A DNA stretch of 64,000 nt, from the NCBI GenBank assembly GCA_025408405.1, contig JANYJE010000066.1, positions 1-64,000 on the forward strand, given 5' to 3'. The notes below the pieces were generated by a model. It was not told the origin of the DNA, did not search any database, and saw only the letters and a list, made by a program, of their open reading frames with translations. The stretch is from Nitrosomonadales bacterium. GTDB lineage: Bacteria > Pseudomonadota > Gammaproteobacteria > Burkholderiales > Gallionellaceae. The translations under genes and the position numbers were made by a program. Below are positions 44,582-55,717 of the stretch, one piece after another. The stretch's first letter is position 1, and every line of letters begins with the position of its first letter.

Positions 44582-45298
44582 ATGAACAGTCAGTCCAGTT
44601 TTCCTCGCTCGCAATCGCCGGAGCTGTCGCATTCGAAAGAGGCATGGCGGGTATTCGGCATTATGTCAGAGTTCGTTGCGGCGACCCAACGCCTCTCCGA
44701 CATCCAGCCTGCGGTGAGCATCTTCGGCAGCGCGCGCACGCCGCATGATCACCCTTATTACAAGCTCACCGAGGAGATTGCACGGCTGTTGTCGGACGCC
44801 GGATTTTCGGTCATCTCCGGCGGCGGTCCCGGCATCATGGAGGCGGCCAACAAGGGCGCGTTCTACGGCAAGTCGGCCAGCGTCGGGCTGAACATCCAGC
44901 TGCCGCACGAGCAGCACAACAATCCCTACCAGAACGTGAGCCAGAGCTTCCAGCATTTCTTCACGCGCAAGGTGATGTTCGTGAAATTCGCCAGCGCCTA
45001 TGTAGTGATGCCCGGCGGTTTCGGCACCATGGACGAGGTGATGGAAGCGCTCACCCTGGTGCAGACCGGCAAGACACGGCGCATGCCCATCATCCTGGTC
45101 GGCAGCAAATTCTGGGGGGGGCTGGTGGAATGGTTCCGCCAGTCGCTGCTGCTGGAGCACATGATCAGCCCGGAAGACATGGACCTGATCCAGGTCATCG
45201 ACGAGCCGGAACAGGTCGTGGGCGCAATCTTCAAGCATTACGAAACGCGCGGCTTCGAGCCATCCGAAGCAGAACGCGAGATGCAACTGAACCTGTAA
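44582..45298 (+). CDS. LOG family protein (lysine-decarboxylase-like fold)
   Basis: 238 aa. VSIFGSARTPHDHPYY starts the Rossmann fold; VISGGGPGIMEAANKGA (about 78) and VVMPGGFGTMDEVMEAL (about 140) are the nucleotide-monophosphate phosphoribohydrolase (LOG) motifs. Such proteins cleave nucleoside 5'-monophosphates. Divergent from polA with 21 bp between starts, so promoters overlap the coding ends or lie within polA. Confidence 0.92.
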   Translation: MNSQSSFPRSQSPELSHSKEAWRVFGIMSEFVAATQRLSDIQPAVSIFGSARTPHDHPYYKLTEEIARLLSDAGFSVISGGGPGIMEAANKGAFYGKSASVGLNIQLPHEQHNNPYQNVSQSFQHFFTRKVMFVKFASAYVVMPGGFGTMDEVMEALTLVQTGKTRRMPIILVGSKFWGGLVEWFRQSLLLEHMISPEDMDLIQVIDEPEQVVGAIFKHYETRGFEPSEAEREMQLNL

Positions 45299-45412
45299 CG
45301 CAAAAAAGGCAAGGGGGAAGAGTAACAGCAGCACGGCGGTTTTCCCCTTGTCCCTTATTTATCTTCCTTACTCTGCTAAAATACGGCCATGCAAAATCAC
45401 CGGGGAAATGCG

Positions 45413-45748
45413 ATGCGCCTGTTTACCGCTTTATTTTTAAGCAGCCTGTGCTGGACAGCCTACGCTGCCCAGCCACTTCCACCTGATTTGCAGCCGCTGC
45501 CCCCGCCGCCTCACCTCGACAGCAAAGGGCAGGACAACGATCTGGAGCCTCAGGTCACCATTACCAAAGAAAAAGACATGACCATTGAGGAATACCGTTC
45601 CGGCGGCAAACTCTACATGATCAAGATCACGCCCAAGGTAGGGCCTCCCTACTATATGGTAGACGATCAGGGGGACGGCAAATTTTCCCGCCAGGACAGC
45701 CAGGACAGCGGCTTGCGCCCCCCGCGCTGGATCATCCACCGTTTCTAA
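45413..45748 (+). CDS. DUF2782 domain-containing protein
   Basis: 111 aa from ATG 45413 (MRLFTALFLSSLCWTAYA, signal peptide); the track start adds 8 residues. A Pro-rich stretch (PLPPDLQPLPPPPH) leads to the DUF2782 core EPQVTITKEKDMTIEEYRSGGKLYMIKITPKVGPPYYMVD. Expected to be periplasmic. It lies between polA/LOG and thrB, its common position in betaproteobacteria. Function unknown. Confidence 0.9.
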   Translation: MRLFTALFLSSLCWTAYAAQPLPPDLQPLPPPPHLDSKGQDNDLEPQVTITKEKDMTIEEYRSGGKLYMIKITPKVGPPYYMVDDQGDGKFSRQDSQDSGLRPPRWIIHRF

Positions 45749-45784
45749 ATTTCCAGTCTCATTCAGCTGACACTCATATAAGTC

Positions 45785-46732
45785 ATGGCAGTTTTCACCC
45801 GCGTCACCGCAGCAGAATTTTCTTCCTGGCTTAGCCATTACTCTCTGGGTACCCTGCTGGAGCTGGAAGGCATCGCCTCGGGCATAGAAAATACCAATTA
45901 TTTTGTCACCACCAGCAACGGCCGCTTCGTGCTGACGCTGTTTGAAAAGCTCACGGCGCAGGAGCTGCCCTTTTATTTGAACCTGATGGCACATCTGGCG
46001 CGCCACGGCATTCCCTGCCCCAGCCCGGTGGCGGATCGCGACAACAATTTTCTCGGCACCCTGAATGGCAAGCCCGCCTGTATCGTCAGCCGCCTCTCGG
46101 GCAAGTCGCTGATTCAACCCGAAGCCGCGCACTGTGCGGCAGTGGGCGCCATGCTGGGACAGATGCATGTGGCCGGACAGGGTTTTGCGGAGAGCATGCC
46201 CAACCCGCGCGGCGCCGCGTGGCGCGCCACGACAGCGCGACAGGTGCAGCCCTTTCTGAACACGCAGGATGCAGAACTGCTGCAAAGCGAAGTTGCCTTC
46301 CATGCCGCGCATTCACTGGCCGGCTTGCCGCAAGGCGTGGTGCACGCGGATCTGTTCCGCGATAACGTGCTGTTTGATGGCGAGCGTGTCGGCGGCCTGA
46401 TTGATTTCTATTTTGCCTGCAACGACAGCTTGCTCTACGACGTGGTCATCACCGTGAATGACTGGTGCATGGGTAGCGACGCCAAGCTTGACGCGATACG
46501 CGCGCGCGCGCTGCTCGACGCCTACCATGCGGCGCGCCCTTTCAGCGCACAGGAAGCCGCAATGTGGCCCATCGCTCTGCGCGCCGCCGCGTTGCGCTTC
46601 TGGATTTCACGCCTGTTTGACCTGCATTTGCCGCGCGATGGCGAACTCATCAACGCGCACAATCCCGATCAATTCAAACGCATCCTGCAACAGCATATCG
46701 CCGCCAATGGTGGCGCAATCAATTTGGTATGA
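45785..46732 (+). CDS. thrB: Homoserine kinase
   Basis: Phosphorylates homoserine in threonine synthesis; supplies substrate for the pathway that ends in ilvA's threonine. 315 aa, APH-fold type: GIENTNYFVTTSNGRFVLTLFE (about 34) is the nucleotide-binding region, VVHADLFRDNVLFDGERVGGLIDFYFAC (about 185) is the Brenner catalytic motif with the DFG-like Asp. Membrane protein gene follows after 7 bp. Confidence 0.95.
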   Translation: MAVFTRVTAAEFSSWLSHYSLGTLLELEGIASGIENTNYFVTTSNGRFVLTLFEKLTAQELPFYLNLMAHLARHGIPCPSPVADRDNNFLGTLNGKPACIVSRLSGKSLIQPEAAHCAAVGAMLGQMHVAGQGFAESMPNPRGAAWRATTARQVQPFLNTQDAELLQSEVAFHAAHSLAGLPQGVVHADLFRDNVLFDGERVGGLIDFYFACNDSLLYDVVITVNDWCMGSDAKLDAIRARALLDAYHAARPFSAQEAAMWPIALRAAALRFWISRLFDLHLPRDGELINAHNPDQFKRILQQHIAANGGAINLV

Positions 46733-46739
46733 GGTAATG

Positions 46740-47528
46740 ATGGAAGCACAAAAAGTAAATACGGGCCACGGCTGGCTGTGGGTCAATCATGGTTACCGCC
46801 TGATCATGCGCAGCCCCTTGCTTGCTCTGGTGCTGGCATTGACAGGCGCGCTGGGCGTGTACCTTACGCTGCGCATCCCCGTGGCAGGCGTGCTGCTGGC
46901 AATCATTCTGATGCCGATACTGCTGGCCGGATACATGCGCGTTTGCCGGGCGCTGGAATTCCACCAGAAAGTTGAGCCCACCTATCTTTTCGAGGGCTTT
47001 GAAAAACGCACGGCGCAGCTGATTGCACTGGGTGGCCTGATGATGGGAGGGATGGTCATTATCTCCATCGTCATCACGACGGTGGGCGGATCGGCACTTT
47101 CCGGCTTGCTCGAAAACTACCAGACCACGGAGGATCCGGACGTGCTGGTGGATGCCATGTGGGCAGCCGGCTCCAGCGTGTCACTCAGTCTGATGCTGGG
47201 AGTGGCGCTGCTGTTTGTACTGATGCTCGCCCTGCAGTTTGCCCCCATGCTGGTTTTCTTTGACGGGATGACTCCGCTCGCGGCGCTAAGGACCAGCCTG
47301 GTCGGCACGCTGCGCAACATCATCCCGTTCACGTTTTACAGCCTGATATTGCAGCTGTTCGCAATAATCGCCAGCTTCATTCCCTTCGATCTGGGCTGGA
47401 TGTTGCTGCTGCCGCTGGGCTTGACTTCGATGTATGTGAGCTACCGCGATATATTTCCCACGCCGAAAAAAATGCATGCTGCCAGCGCAGATGACGCCGT
47501 CACGCCAGACGAAAACTCACACACCTGA
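46740..47528 (+). CDS. BPSS1780-family membrane protein
   Basis: 262 aa from ATG 46740, with GAGG five bases upstream; the track start runs back into thrB. Six or so transmembrane helices, for example SPLLALVLALTGALGVYLTLRIPVAGVLLAIILMPILLAGYM. The N-terminal GHGWLWVNHGYRLIMRSP resembles the W-x-W-x-x-x-x-x-L-F pattern of the BPSS1780 family. The C-terminus is cytoplasmic and polar. Function unknown. It converges with uvrD. Confidence 0.82.
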   Translation: MEAQKVNTGHGWLWVNHGYRLIMRSPLLALVLALTGALGVYLTLRIPVAGVLLAIILMPILLAGYMRVCRALEFHQKVEPTYLFEGFEKRTAQLIALGGLMMGGMVIISIVITTVGGSALSGLLENYQTTEDPDVLVDAMWAAGSSVSLSLMLGVALLFVLMLALQFAPMLVFFDGMTPLAALRTSLVGTLRNIIPFTFYSLILQLFAIIASFIPFDLGWMLLLPLGLTSMYVSYRDIFPTPKKMHAASADDAVTPDENSHT

Positions 47529-47556
47529 CACCGGACATTCACGGCCCGTCAGCACT

Positions 47557-49722
47557 CTACAGGGCCGTCAGCTTGGCATACTCCAGCGCCAGCCACTTGG
47601 TGCCTGCCTTGCGGAAATTGACCTGCACTCGTGCATCGGTGCCGCTGCCTTCCACATTGACCACCACGCCCTCGCCAAATTTCGCGTGCTGCACCGCCTG
47701 GCCTATGCGCCAGCCTGATTCACTGGCCGGGCGCGGCACAGGGGCGGCGTAAGCAGCAGGTGCCGCTGGCGCATACGAAGCGGTATAGGCCGGTGTAAAA
47801 GTCTTGCGCTGCGACGCGCGCGGGGTGATCCAGTGCAGCAGCTCCTCCGGCAACTCGCGCAAAAAGCTGGATGCCAGATTGTAGTTCACCTGCCCGTGCA
47901 ACATGCGGCTCTGCGCGAAGGTCAGGTAGAGGCGCCGGCGCGCGCGCGTGATGGCGACATACATCAGGCGCCGCTCTTCATCCAGGCCTCCGTCTTCGCG
48001 CTGGCTGTTCTGGTGCGGGAACAATCCCTCCTCCAGTCCGGTAACGAACACGCTGTGAAACTCCAGCCCCTTGGCCGCGTGCACTGTCATCAGGTTGAGC
48101 GCATCGGCATTGGCTTCTGCCTGATGCTCGCCCGCTTCCAGCACAGCATGCGTCAGAAAGGCGGTAAGGCTGTCGTCCTCGTTCTCGTGCACGAACATGG
48201 TGGCCGCAGTCAGCAGCTCGTTCAAGTTTTCCAGACGCTCTTCCGCCTCGCGCTTCTTCGCGCCGGTTTCGTTCTGGTAATGCGCAACCAGCCCGCTGTG
48301 CTCGAGCACGTGATCGACGATCTCGGGGAGCGGCAGTTCGCGCGTGGCGTTGCGCATGCTGTCGATCAGGGCGACAAACCCGGCCACCTTGCCGCCCGCG
48401 CGCGCGGCCGCGTCCCACAAGGTGGTGTTATGCATGCGCGCCGACTCCTGCAACTGCTCGATGCTGCGCGCACCGATGCCGCGCGTGGGAAAATTGATGA
48501 TGCGCAGCAGGGCGTTGTCATCGTCCTGGTTTTCCAGCAGGCGCAGGTAGGCCAGCGCGTGCTTGATCTCCTGGCGCTCGAAGAAGCGCTGCCCGCCATA
48601 CACGCGGTAGGCCATGCCGGCTGACACCAGCGCGTGTTCCAGCACGCGCGACTGCGCGTTGGAGCGGTACAGCAAGGCGATTCCAGACAGCGCCACGCCT
48701 TCGCGATGCAATTGCTTTACCTCGTCCACGATAAAGCGCGCCTCTTCGGTGTCGGTGGGCGCCTCATACACGCGCAGCTCTTCGCCCTTGTGCTCGGCAG
48801 TCCACAGGTTTTTGCCGAGGCGGCTGCGGTTGTGCTTGATCAGCGCGTTGGCGGCATCCAGGATATGGCCGTGCGAGCGGTAATTCTGCTCCAGCTTGAT
48901 CACGCTCTGCACGTGAAAGTCGCGCGTGAGCTCCTGCATGTTGCCGACGTTGGCGCCGCGAAAGGCATAGATGGACTGGTCATCGTCCCCCACTGCGAAC
49001 AGCGCGTTGTTGCTGCCCGCAAGGAGTTTCAGCCACTGGTATTGCAGCTTGTTGGTATCCTGGAATTCGTCCACCAGAATATGTTTGAAGCGCGCCTGGT
49101 AATGCTCGCGCAGCTGCTGGTTGCGCGACAGCAGCTCGTAGCAGCGCAGCAGCAGCTCGGCAAAATCCACCACGCCTTCGCGCTGGCATTGCTCGTCATA
49201 GGCCGCAAAAATCTCCACCTTGCGCCGCGAGTAAGGGTCGTATGCCTCCACCTCGTGCGCGCGCAAACCCTGTTCCTTGTGGCCGCCGATAAACGATTGC
49301 ACTTCACGCGGCGGAAATTTTTCGTCGTCTACATTCAGCGCCTTCATCACGCGCTTGATGGCGGAAAGCTGGTCGGCACTGTCCAGAATCTGGAATGTTT
49401 GCGGCAGCGCGGCCTCGCGATAATGGGCGCGCAGCAAACGGTTGCACAGGCCGTGAAAAGTGCCTATCCACATGCCGCGCGTGTTGATCGGCAACATCGC
49501 CGACAGGCGCGTAACCATTTCCTTGGAAGCCTTGTTGGTAAAGGTTACCGCCAGCACGCCCTGCGGGCTGACCATGCCGTTGGAAATCAGCCAGGCGATG
49601 CGCGTGGTCAGCACGCGCGTCTTGCCGCTGCCCGCCCCGGCCAGGATCAGGGCGGATTGTGCGGGCAGGGTAACGGCGGCGAGTTGTTCGGGATTGAGGC
49701 CGGAAAGCAGGGAGGAAGTCAT
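47557..49722 (-). CDS. uvrD: DNA helicase II, UvrD/PcrA type
   Basis: 3'-5' SF1 helicase for mismatch and nucleotide-excision repair. 721 aa from ATG 49722 (MTSSLLSGLNPEQLAAVTLP). Motif I AGAGSGKTRVLTTRIA (about 30), Ia TFTNKASKEM, II DEFQDTNKLQYQWL (about 220), III VGDDDQSIYAFRGA, IV LEQNYRSHGHILDAAN, V HAAKGLEFHSVFV and VI YVAITRARRRLYL are all present. The C-terminal tail KFGEGVVVNVEGSG is the tudor-like RNAP-binding region of UvrD/PcrA. Confidence 0.96.
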   Translation of the reverse strand: MTSSLLSGLNPEQLAAVTLPAQSALILAGAGSGKTRVLTTRIAWLISNGMVSPQGVLAVTFTNKASKEMVTRLSAMLPINTRGMWIGTFHGLCNRLLRAHYREAALPQTFQILDSADQLSAIKRVMKALNVDDEKFPPREVQSFIGGHKEQGLRAHEVEAYDPYSRRKVEIFAAYDEQCQREGVVDFAELLLRCYELLSRNQQLREHYQARFKHILVDEFQDTNKLQYQWLKLLAGSNNALFAVGDDDQSIYAFRGANVGNMQELTRDFHVQSVIKLEQNYRSHGHILDAANALIKHNRSRLGKNLWTAEHKGEELRVYEAPTDTEEARFIVDEVKQLHREGVALSGIALLYRSNAQSRVLEHALVSAGMAYRVYGGQRFFERQEIKHALAYLRLLENQDDDNALLRIINFPTRGIGARSIEQLQESARMHNTTLWDAAARAGGKVAGFVALIDSMRNATRELPLPEIVDHVLEHSGLVAHYQNETGAKKREAEERLENLNELLTAATMFVHENEDDSLTAFLTHAVLEAGEHQAEANADALNLMTVHAAKGLEFHSVFVTGLEEGLFPHQNSQREDGGLDEERRLMYVAITRARRRLYLTFAQSRMLHGQVNYNLASSFLRELPEELLHWITPRASQRKTFTPAYTASYAPAAPAAYAAPVPRPASESGWRIGQAVQHAKFGEGVVVNVEGSGTDARVQVNFRKAGTKWLALEYAKLTAL

Positions 49723-49816
49723 GGCGCAATTATGCCATGGCACATGAGTTCCCAAGTCGTCAAAAAAGGACCTTGTCCATGCCGGGCCAGTAAAATAAAT
49801 TCGAAATGATCAATGC

Positions 49817-49850
49817 AAACGGGGGACCGATCGAAATCAGTCCCCCGTTT
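49817..49850. terminator. Hairpin downstream of prk
   Basis: AAACGGGGGAC and GTCCCCCGTTT form an 11-bp perfect stem with a 12-nt loop between the prk stop and the uvrD start. On the minus strand the T run after it is short (TTTGC), so termination may be weak. Confidence 0.6.
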
Positions 49851-49878
49851 ATTTTCCCGAAACAACTTCAGGAAATTT

Positions 49879-50769
49879 TTACTTCTTTTTTCTCTCAATC
49901 AGTTCATGCATGATCGGGGCCAGGATCACTTCCATCGCATAGCTCATCTTGCCGCCGGGCACCACCAGTGTATTGGCGCGTGACATGAATGAACATGGAA
50001 TCATGCTGAGCATGTAAGGGAAATCCACACCCTTGGGATTGCGGAAGCGGATCACCACAAAGCTTTCATCTGGCGTAGGAATGTCGCGCGCGATGAAGGG
50101 GTTGGATGTGTCCACAGTCGCCACGCGCTGGAAGTTGATGTCAGTGCGCGAGAATTGCGGGGTAATGAATTTGATGTAGTCGGGCATGCGACGCATGATC
50201 GTATCCACAGTCGCCTCGGCGGAATAGCCACGCTCTGCCTGGTCACGATGGATTTTCTGAATCCACTCGAGGTTGACTACCGGCACCACGCCGATACCCA
50301 GATCCACATATTGGGCCGCGTCGATTTTGCCATCGGTTGCCAGGCCATGCAGACCTTCATAGAACAGCAGGTCGGAATTCGCTTCAATGTCTTCCCACGG
50401 GGTAAACACGCCCGGCTTCAGGTCGGTCAGACCAAAGTGCTTGTTGTGCTGAACGGCTTCTGCGTCGCTGTGCACATAGTAACGGCGCTTGCACATCCCG
50501 GTCTCGCCATAGAACTTGAAGGTTTCTTCAATCTTGTCGAAATGGTTGGCTTCAGGGCCGAAGTGGCTGAAAGAGTTGTTGCCGGCCTTTGCGGCTTCGG
50601 CAGAAGCTGCGCGGAACGCCATGCGATCCAGGCTGTGCAGGCTGTCGCCTTCGATCACCGCTGCGGTGATTTTTTCGCGGCGAAAAATATTTTCAAAAGC
50701 ACGCTTAACGGTGGTCGTGCCTGCTCCTGACGAGCCGGTTACTGCAATTACGGGATGCTTGCGGGACAT
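49879..50769 (-). CDS. prk: Phosphoribulokinase
   Basis: Makes ribulose 1,5-bisphosphate, the CO2 acceptor of the Calvin cycle. 296 aa is the proteobacterial class I (octameric, NADH-activated type) length. The P-loop VTGSSGAGTTTVKRAF (about 10), EGDSLHSLDRMAF with the catalytic Asp (about 40), YVHSDAEAVQHNKHFG and FYEGLHGLATDG (about 137) are intact. No other cbb genes are in the window, so it is detached from a cbb operon. It implies autotrophy. Confidence 0.96.
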   Translation of the reverse strand: MSRKHPVIAVTGSSGAGTTTVKRAFENIFRREKITAAVIEGDSLHSLDRMAFRAASAEAAKAGNNSFSHFGPEANHFDKIEETFKFYGETGMCKRRYYVHSDAEAVQHNKHFGLTDLKPGVFTPWEDIEANSDLLFYEGLHGLATDGKIDAAQYVDLGIGVVPVVNLEWIQKIHRDQAERGYSAEATVDTIMRRMPDYIKFITPQFSRTDINFQRVATVDTSNPFIARDIPTPDESFVVIRFRNPKGVDFPYMLSMIPCSFMSRANTLVVPGGKMSYAMEVILAPIMHELIERKKK

Positions 50770-50895
50770 GAATAAACCTCTCCAGAAGAACTAAATAAAA
50801 GACGTATTAAATTTATTTTCGGCGACATTCTAGCAGAATGCGGCCCCTCCGGACAGCACGCATATTTACTGCCGGAATCAAACCCGTTGATTTAA

Positions 50896-53640
<2,745 letters not shown>

Positions 53641-53668
53641 TCTGCTGATTTATTTTGGGAGTCCGACC

Positions 53669-54184
53669 ATGCGCATCACCCTGCTACTGACTGTTGTTGT
53701 TTTGCTCAGCGCCTGCGGCTTTCACATGCGCGGCCATGACAAGCAAGGGACGGAATATGCCTTTCATACCGTTTATCTGAAAGCGGCGGCGGAAACACCA
53801 TTTGTCACCGAATTGCGCCTTTATCTGGAGCTGAGCAAGTTGGCCCTTGCCAGCTCTGCGGCACAGGCCGATCTGGTTCTGGACGTGGTTTCCGAGTCCA
53901 ATGATAAGCAGATCATCGCCTTGTCCGGTTCTGGCCAGGTGCGTGAGTTCCAGTTGCGCTACAAGGTTGCGCTGCGCGCTTACGACAACAAGCAGAATGA
54001 CTGGCTCAGCGCGGATGAAATCCTGTTGCAACGCAGCCTGACTTTCGATGACTCACAGGTGCTCGCGAAAGAACAGGAAGAAGCCATGCTCCTGCGCGAC
54101 ATGCGCTCGGATGCCGTACAACAGGTTATGCGCCGCTTGGCGCGCGCAAAACCCCGCACTGAAAATAGTGATGTAGCGCGATGA
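53669..54184 (+). CDS. lptE: LPS assembly lipoprotein LptE
   Basis: Outer-membrane lipoprotein that plugs LptD and helps insert lipopolysaccharide. 171 aa. Signal sequence MRITLLLTVVVLLSACGFHMRG with lipobox LSAC (Cys about 16). The core FVTELRLYLELSKL, SGSGQVREFQLRYKVALRAYD and LLQRSLTFDDSQVLAKEQEE are usual for the family. Its last four bases overlap holA. Confidence 0.93.
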   Translation: MRITLLLTVVVLLSACGFHMRGHDKQGTEYAFHTVYLKAAAETPFVTELRLYLELSKLALASSAAQADLVLDVVSESNDKQIIALSGSGQVREFQLRYKVALRAYDNKQNDWLSADEILLQRSLTFDDSQVLAKEQEEAMLLRDMRSDAVQQVMRRLARAKPRTENSDVAR

Positions 54185-55200
54185 AGCTATCTGGCGAAGA
54201 TCTGCCGCGTCATCTGGCTGGCGGGCTGCAACCGCTCTATGTCATCCACGGCGAAGCCCTGCTGCTTGCCATAGAAGCTGCCGATGCCATACGCGCGGCG
54301 GCGCGCAATAGCGGTTACAGCGAGCGCGAGGTGATCATCGCCGAAGCAGGCTTTAAATGGGCGGAGCTACGCAACAGCGCGCAAAGCATGTCACTGTTTT
54401 CCTCGCGCAAGCTGGTTGATCTGCGCATTCCCTCGGGCAAGCCCGGTGTGGAAGGCGCGCAAGCCCTGCAGGATTATTGCCAGCAGCTGCATGCCGACAC
54501 CGTGACACTGGTGTCCTTGCCGCGCCTTGATGGCGCGGCGCAGAAGAGCAAATGGTTCGGCGCGCTGGCTGAACGGGGCGTGGTCATCTCCGCCGATGGA
54601 ATCCAGCTGAACGCTCTACCAGCCTGGATTGCCGGTCGTTTAAAGCGGCAGCAACAATCGGCCGATGCGGACACGCTGGCATTTCTGGCACAGCGCGTGG
54701 AAGGCAATCTGCTCGCTGCTTTTCAGGAAATCCAGAAGCTGGCTTTACTGTTTCCCGCCGGTCCACTGTCATTCGACCAGGTAAAAGACGCGGTGATGGA
54801 TGTGGCACGCTACGACGTATTCAAACTTTCAGAGGCCATGCTGGCCGGTGATGCGGCACGCTTTGTGCACATCCTCGAAGGCCTGCGTGCCGAGGGTACA
54901 GCCACAGTGCTGATTTTATGGGCGCTCGCCGAAGACATCCGCACCCTCGCCCGGGTATCGCGCGCCCTGCAAAGCAGCGGGAATCTGGCGCATGCGCTGC
55001 GCGATGCCCGCGTATGGGGCGTGCGCCAGCAACTGGTAGAACGTGCCGTGCGCCGCTTCTCCCCTGCGCTGGCCGAGCGCGCCTTGCGCCAGGCGGCCCA
55101 TATAGACAAGCTGGTGAAAGGCCTGCGTAGCGGCGACGCGTGGGACGAGCTAATGCAGCTAGGCGTGCGCTGCGCCCGTGCGGGAGTCGCAACAAGATGA
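54181..55200 (+). CDS. holA: DNA polymerase III delta subunit
   Basis: Clamp-loader wrench subunit that opens the beta clamp. 339 aa. N-terminal beta-interacting part YVIHGEALLLAIEAADAI, central RQQQSADADTLAFLAQRVEGNLLAAFQEIQKLALL (about 160-200) and the C-terminal collar domain LHALRDARVWGVRQ... are in the right order. ATG overlaps the lptE stop (ATGA). Confidence 0.94.
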   Translation: MKLSGEDLPRHLAGGLQPLYVIHGEALLLAIEAADAIRAAARNSGYSEREVIIAEAGFKWAELRNSAQSMSLFSSRKLVDLRIPSGKPGVEGAQALQDYCQQLHADTVTLVSLPRLDGAAQKSKWFGALAERGVVISADGIQLNALPAWIAGRLKRQQQSADADTLAFLAQRVEGNLLAAFQEIQKLALLFPAGPLSFDQVKDAVMDVARYDVFKLSEAMLAGDAARFVHILEGLRAEGTATVLILWALAEDIRTLARVSRALQSSGNLAHALRDARVWGVRQQLVERAVRRFSPALAERALRQAAHIDKLVKGLRSGDAWDELMQLGVRCARAGVATR

Positions 55201-55364
55201 AGCCTGATTCCAATTTCAATTCGAAGGTGAAGCAAGGCGGCGGTGAGCAAACGACAAAGGCAGTGCAACCAGCACGGCCAAGAGTGAGCGAGGCTATCAA
55301 TTCCGCATCTGCTTTAGCCGATAGCGGATTGCGCACTTTTAGTGATGCCAACGCAGGGGCACCG
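55197..55364 (+). other. 168-bp segment between holA and cutA, possible dispersed repeat
   Basis: Open in the cutA frame from ATG 55197, which overlaps the holA stop, so an N-terminal extension of 56 residues is formally possible. The encoded text (KVKQGGGEQTTKAVQPARPR) is low in structure and I vaguely recall the same sequence from other genomes as a repeated piece. A better ribosome site (AGGGG) is next to 55365. Confidence 0.4.
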
Positions 55365-55712
55365 ATGAAGTGTAATTGGAACGAGGAAGTATTGCTGGTG
55401 CTGACTAACCTGCCTGATCACGCCAGTGCCCAGCGTTTGGCGCAGGCGCTGGTCTCAAGCCGAGCCGCAGCCTGTGTTAACGTGCTGGCCGAATGCACTT
55501 CGGTGTATCGTTGGCAGGGAGCAGTGGAGACTGCACGCGAAGTTCCGTTGCTGATCAAATCCACGCGTTCCGCCTACGCACGTTTGCAGGAAGAAATACG
55601 CGCGCAGCATCCTTATGAACTTCCGGAGATTATCGCCATCCCACTCAGCACCGGCTTGCCCGCCTATCTGCAATGGGTAGCCAATGAAACTCAATTTAAC
55701 AACAAGGATTAA
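55365..55712 (+). CDS. cutA: Divalent-cation tolerance protein CutA
   Basis: 115 aa from ATG 55365 (MKCNWNEEVLLVLTNLPD), a PII-like trimeric protein linked to copper tolerance. Family signature ALVSSRAAACVNVLAECTSVYRWQGAVETAREVPLLIKSTRSAY and HPYELPEIIAIPLSTGLPAYLQWV is complete. Just upstream of dsbD (6 bp), the usual cutA-dsbD order, which supports an envelope/redox link. Confidence 0.92.
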   Translation: MKCNWNEEVLLVLTNLPDHASAQRLAQALVSSRAAACVNVLAECTSVYRWQGAVETAREVPLLIKSTRSAYARLQEEIRAQHPYELPEIIAIPLSTGLPAYLQWVANETQFNNKD

Positions 55713-55717
55713 GCCCT

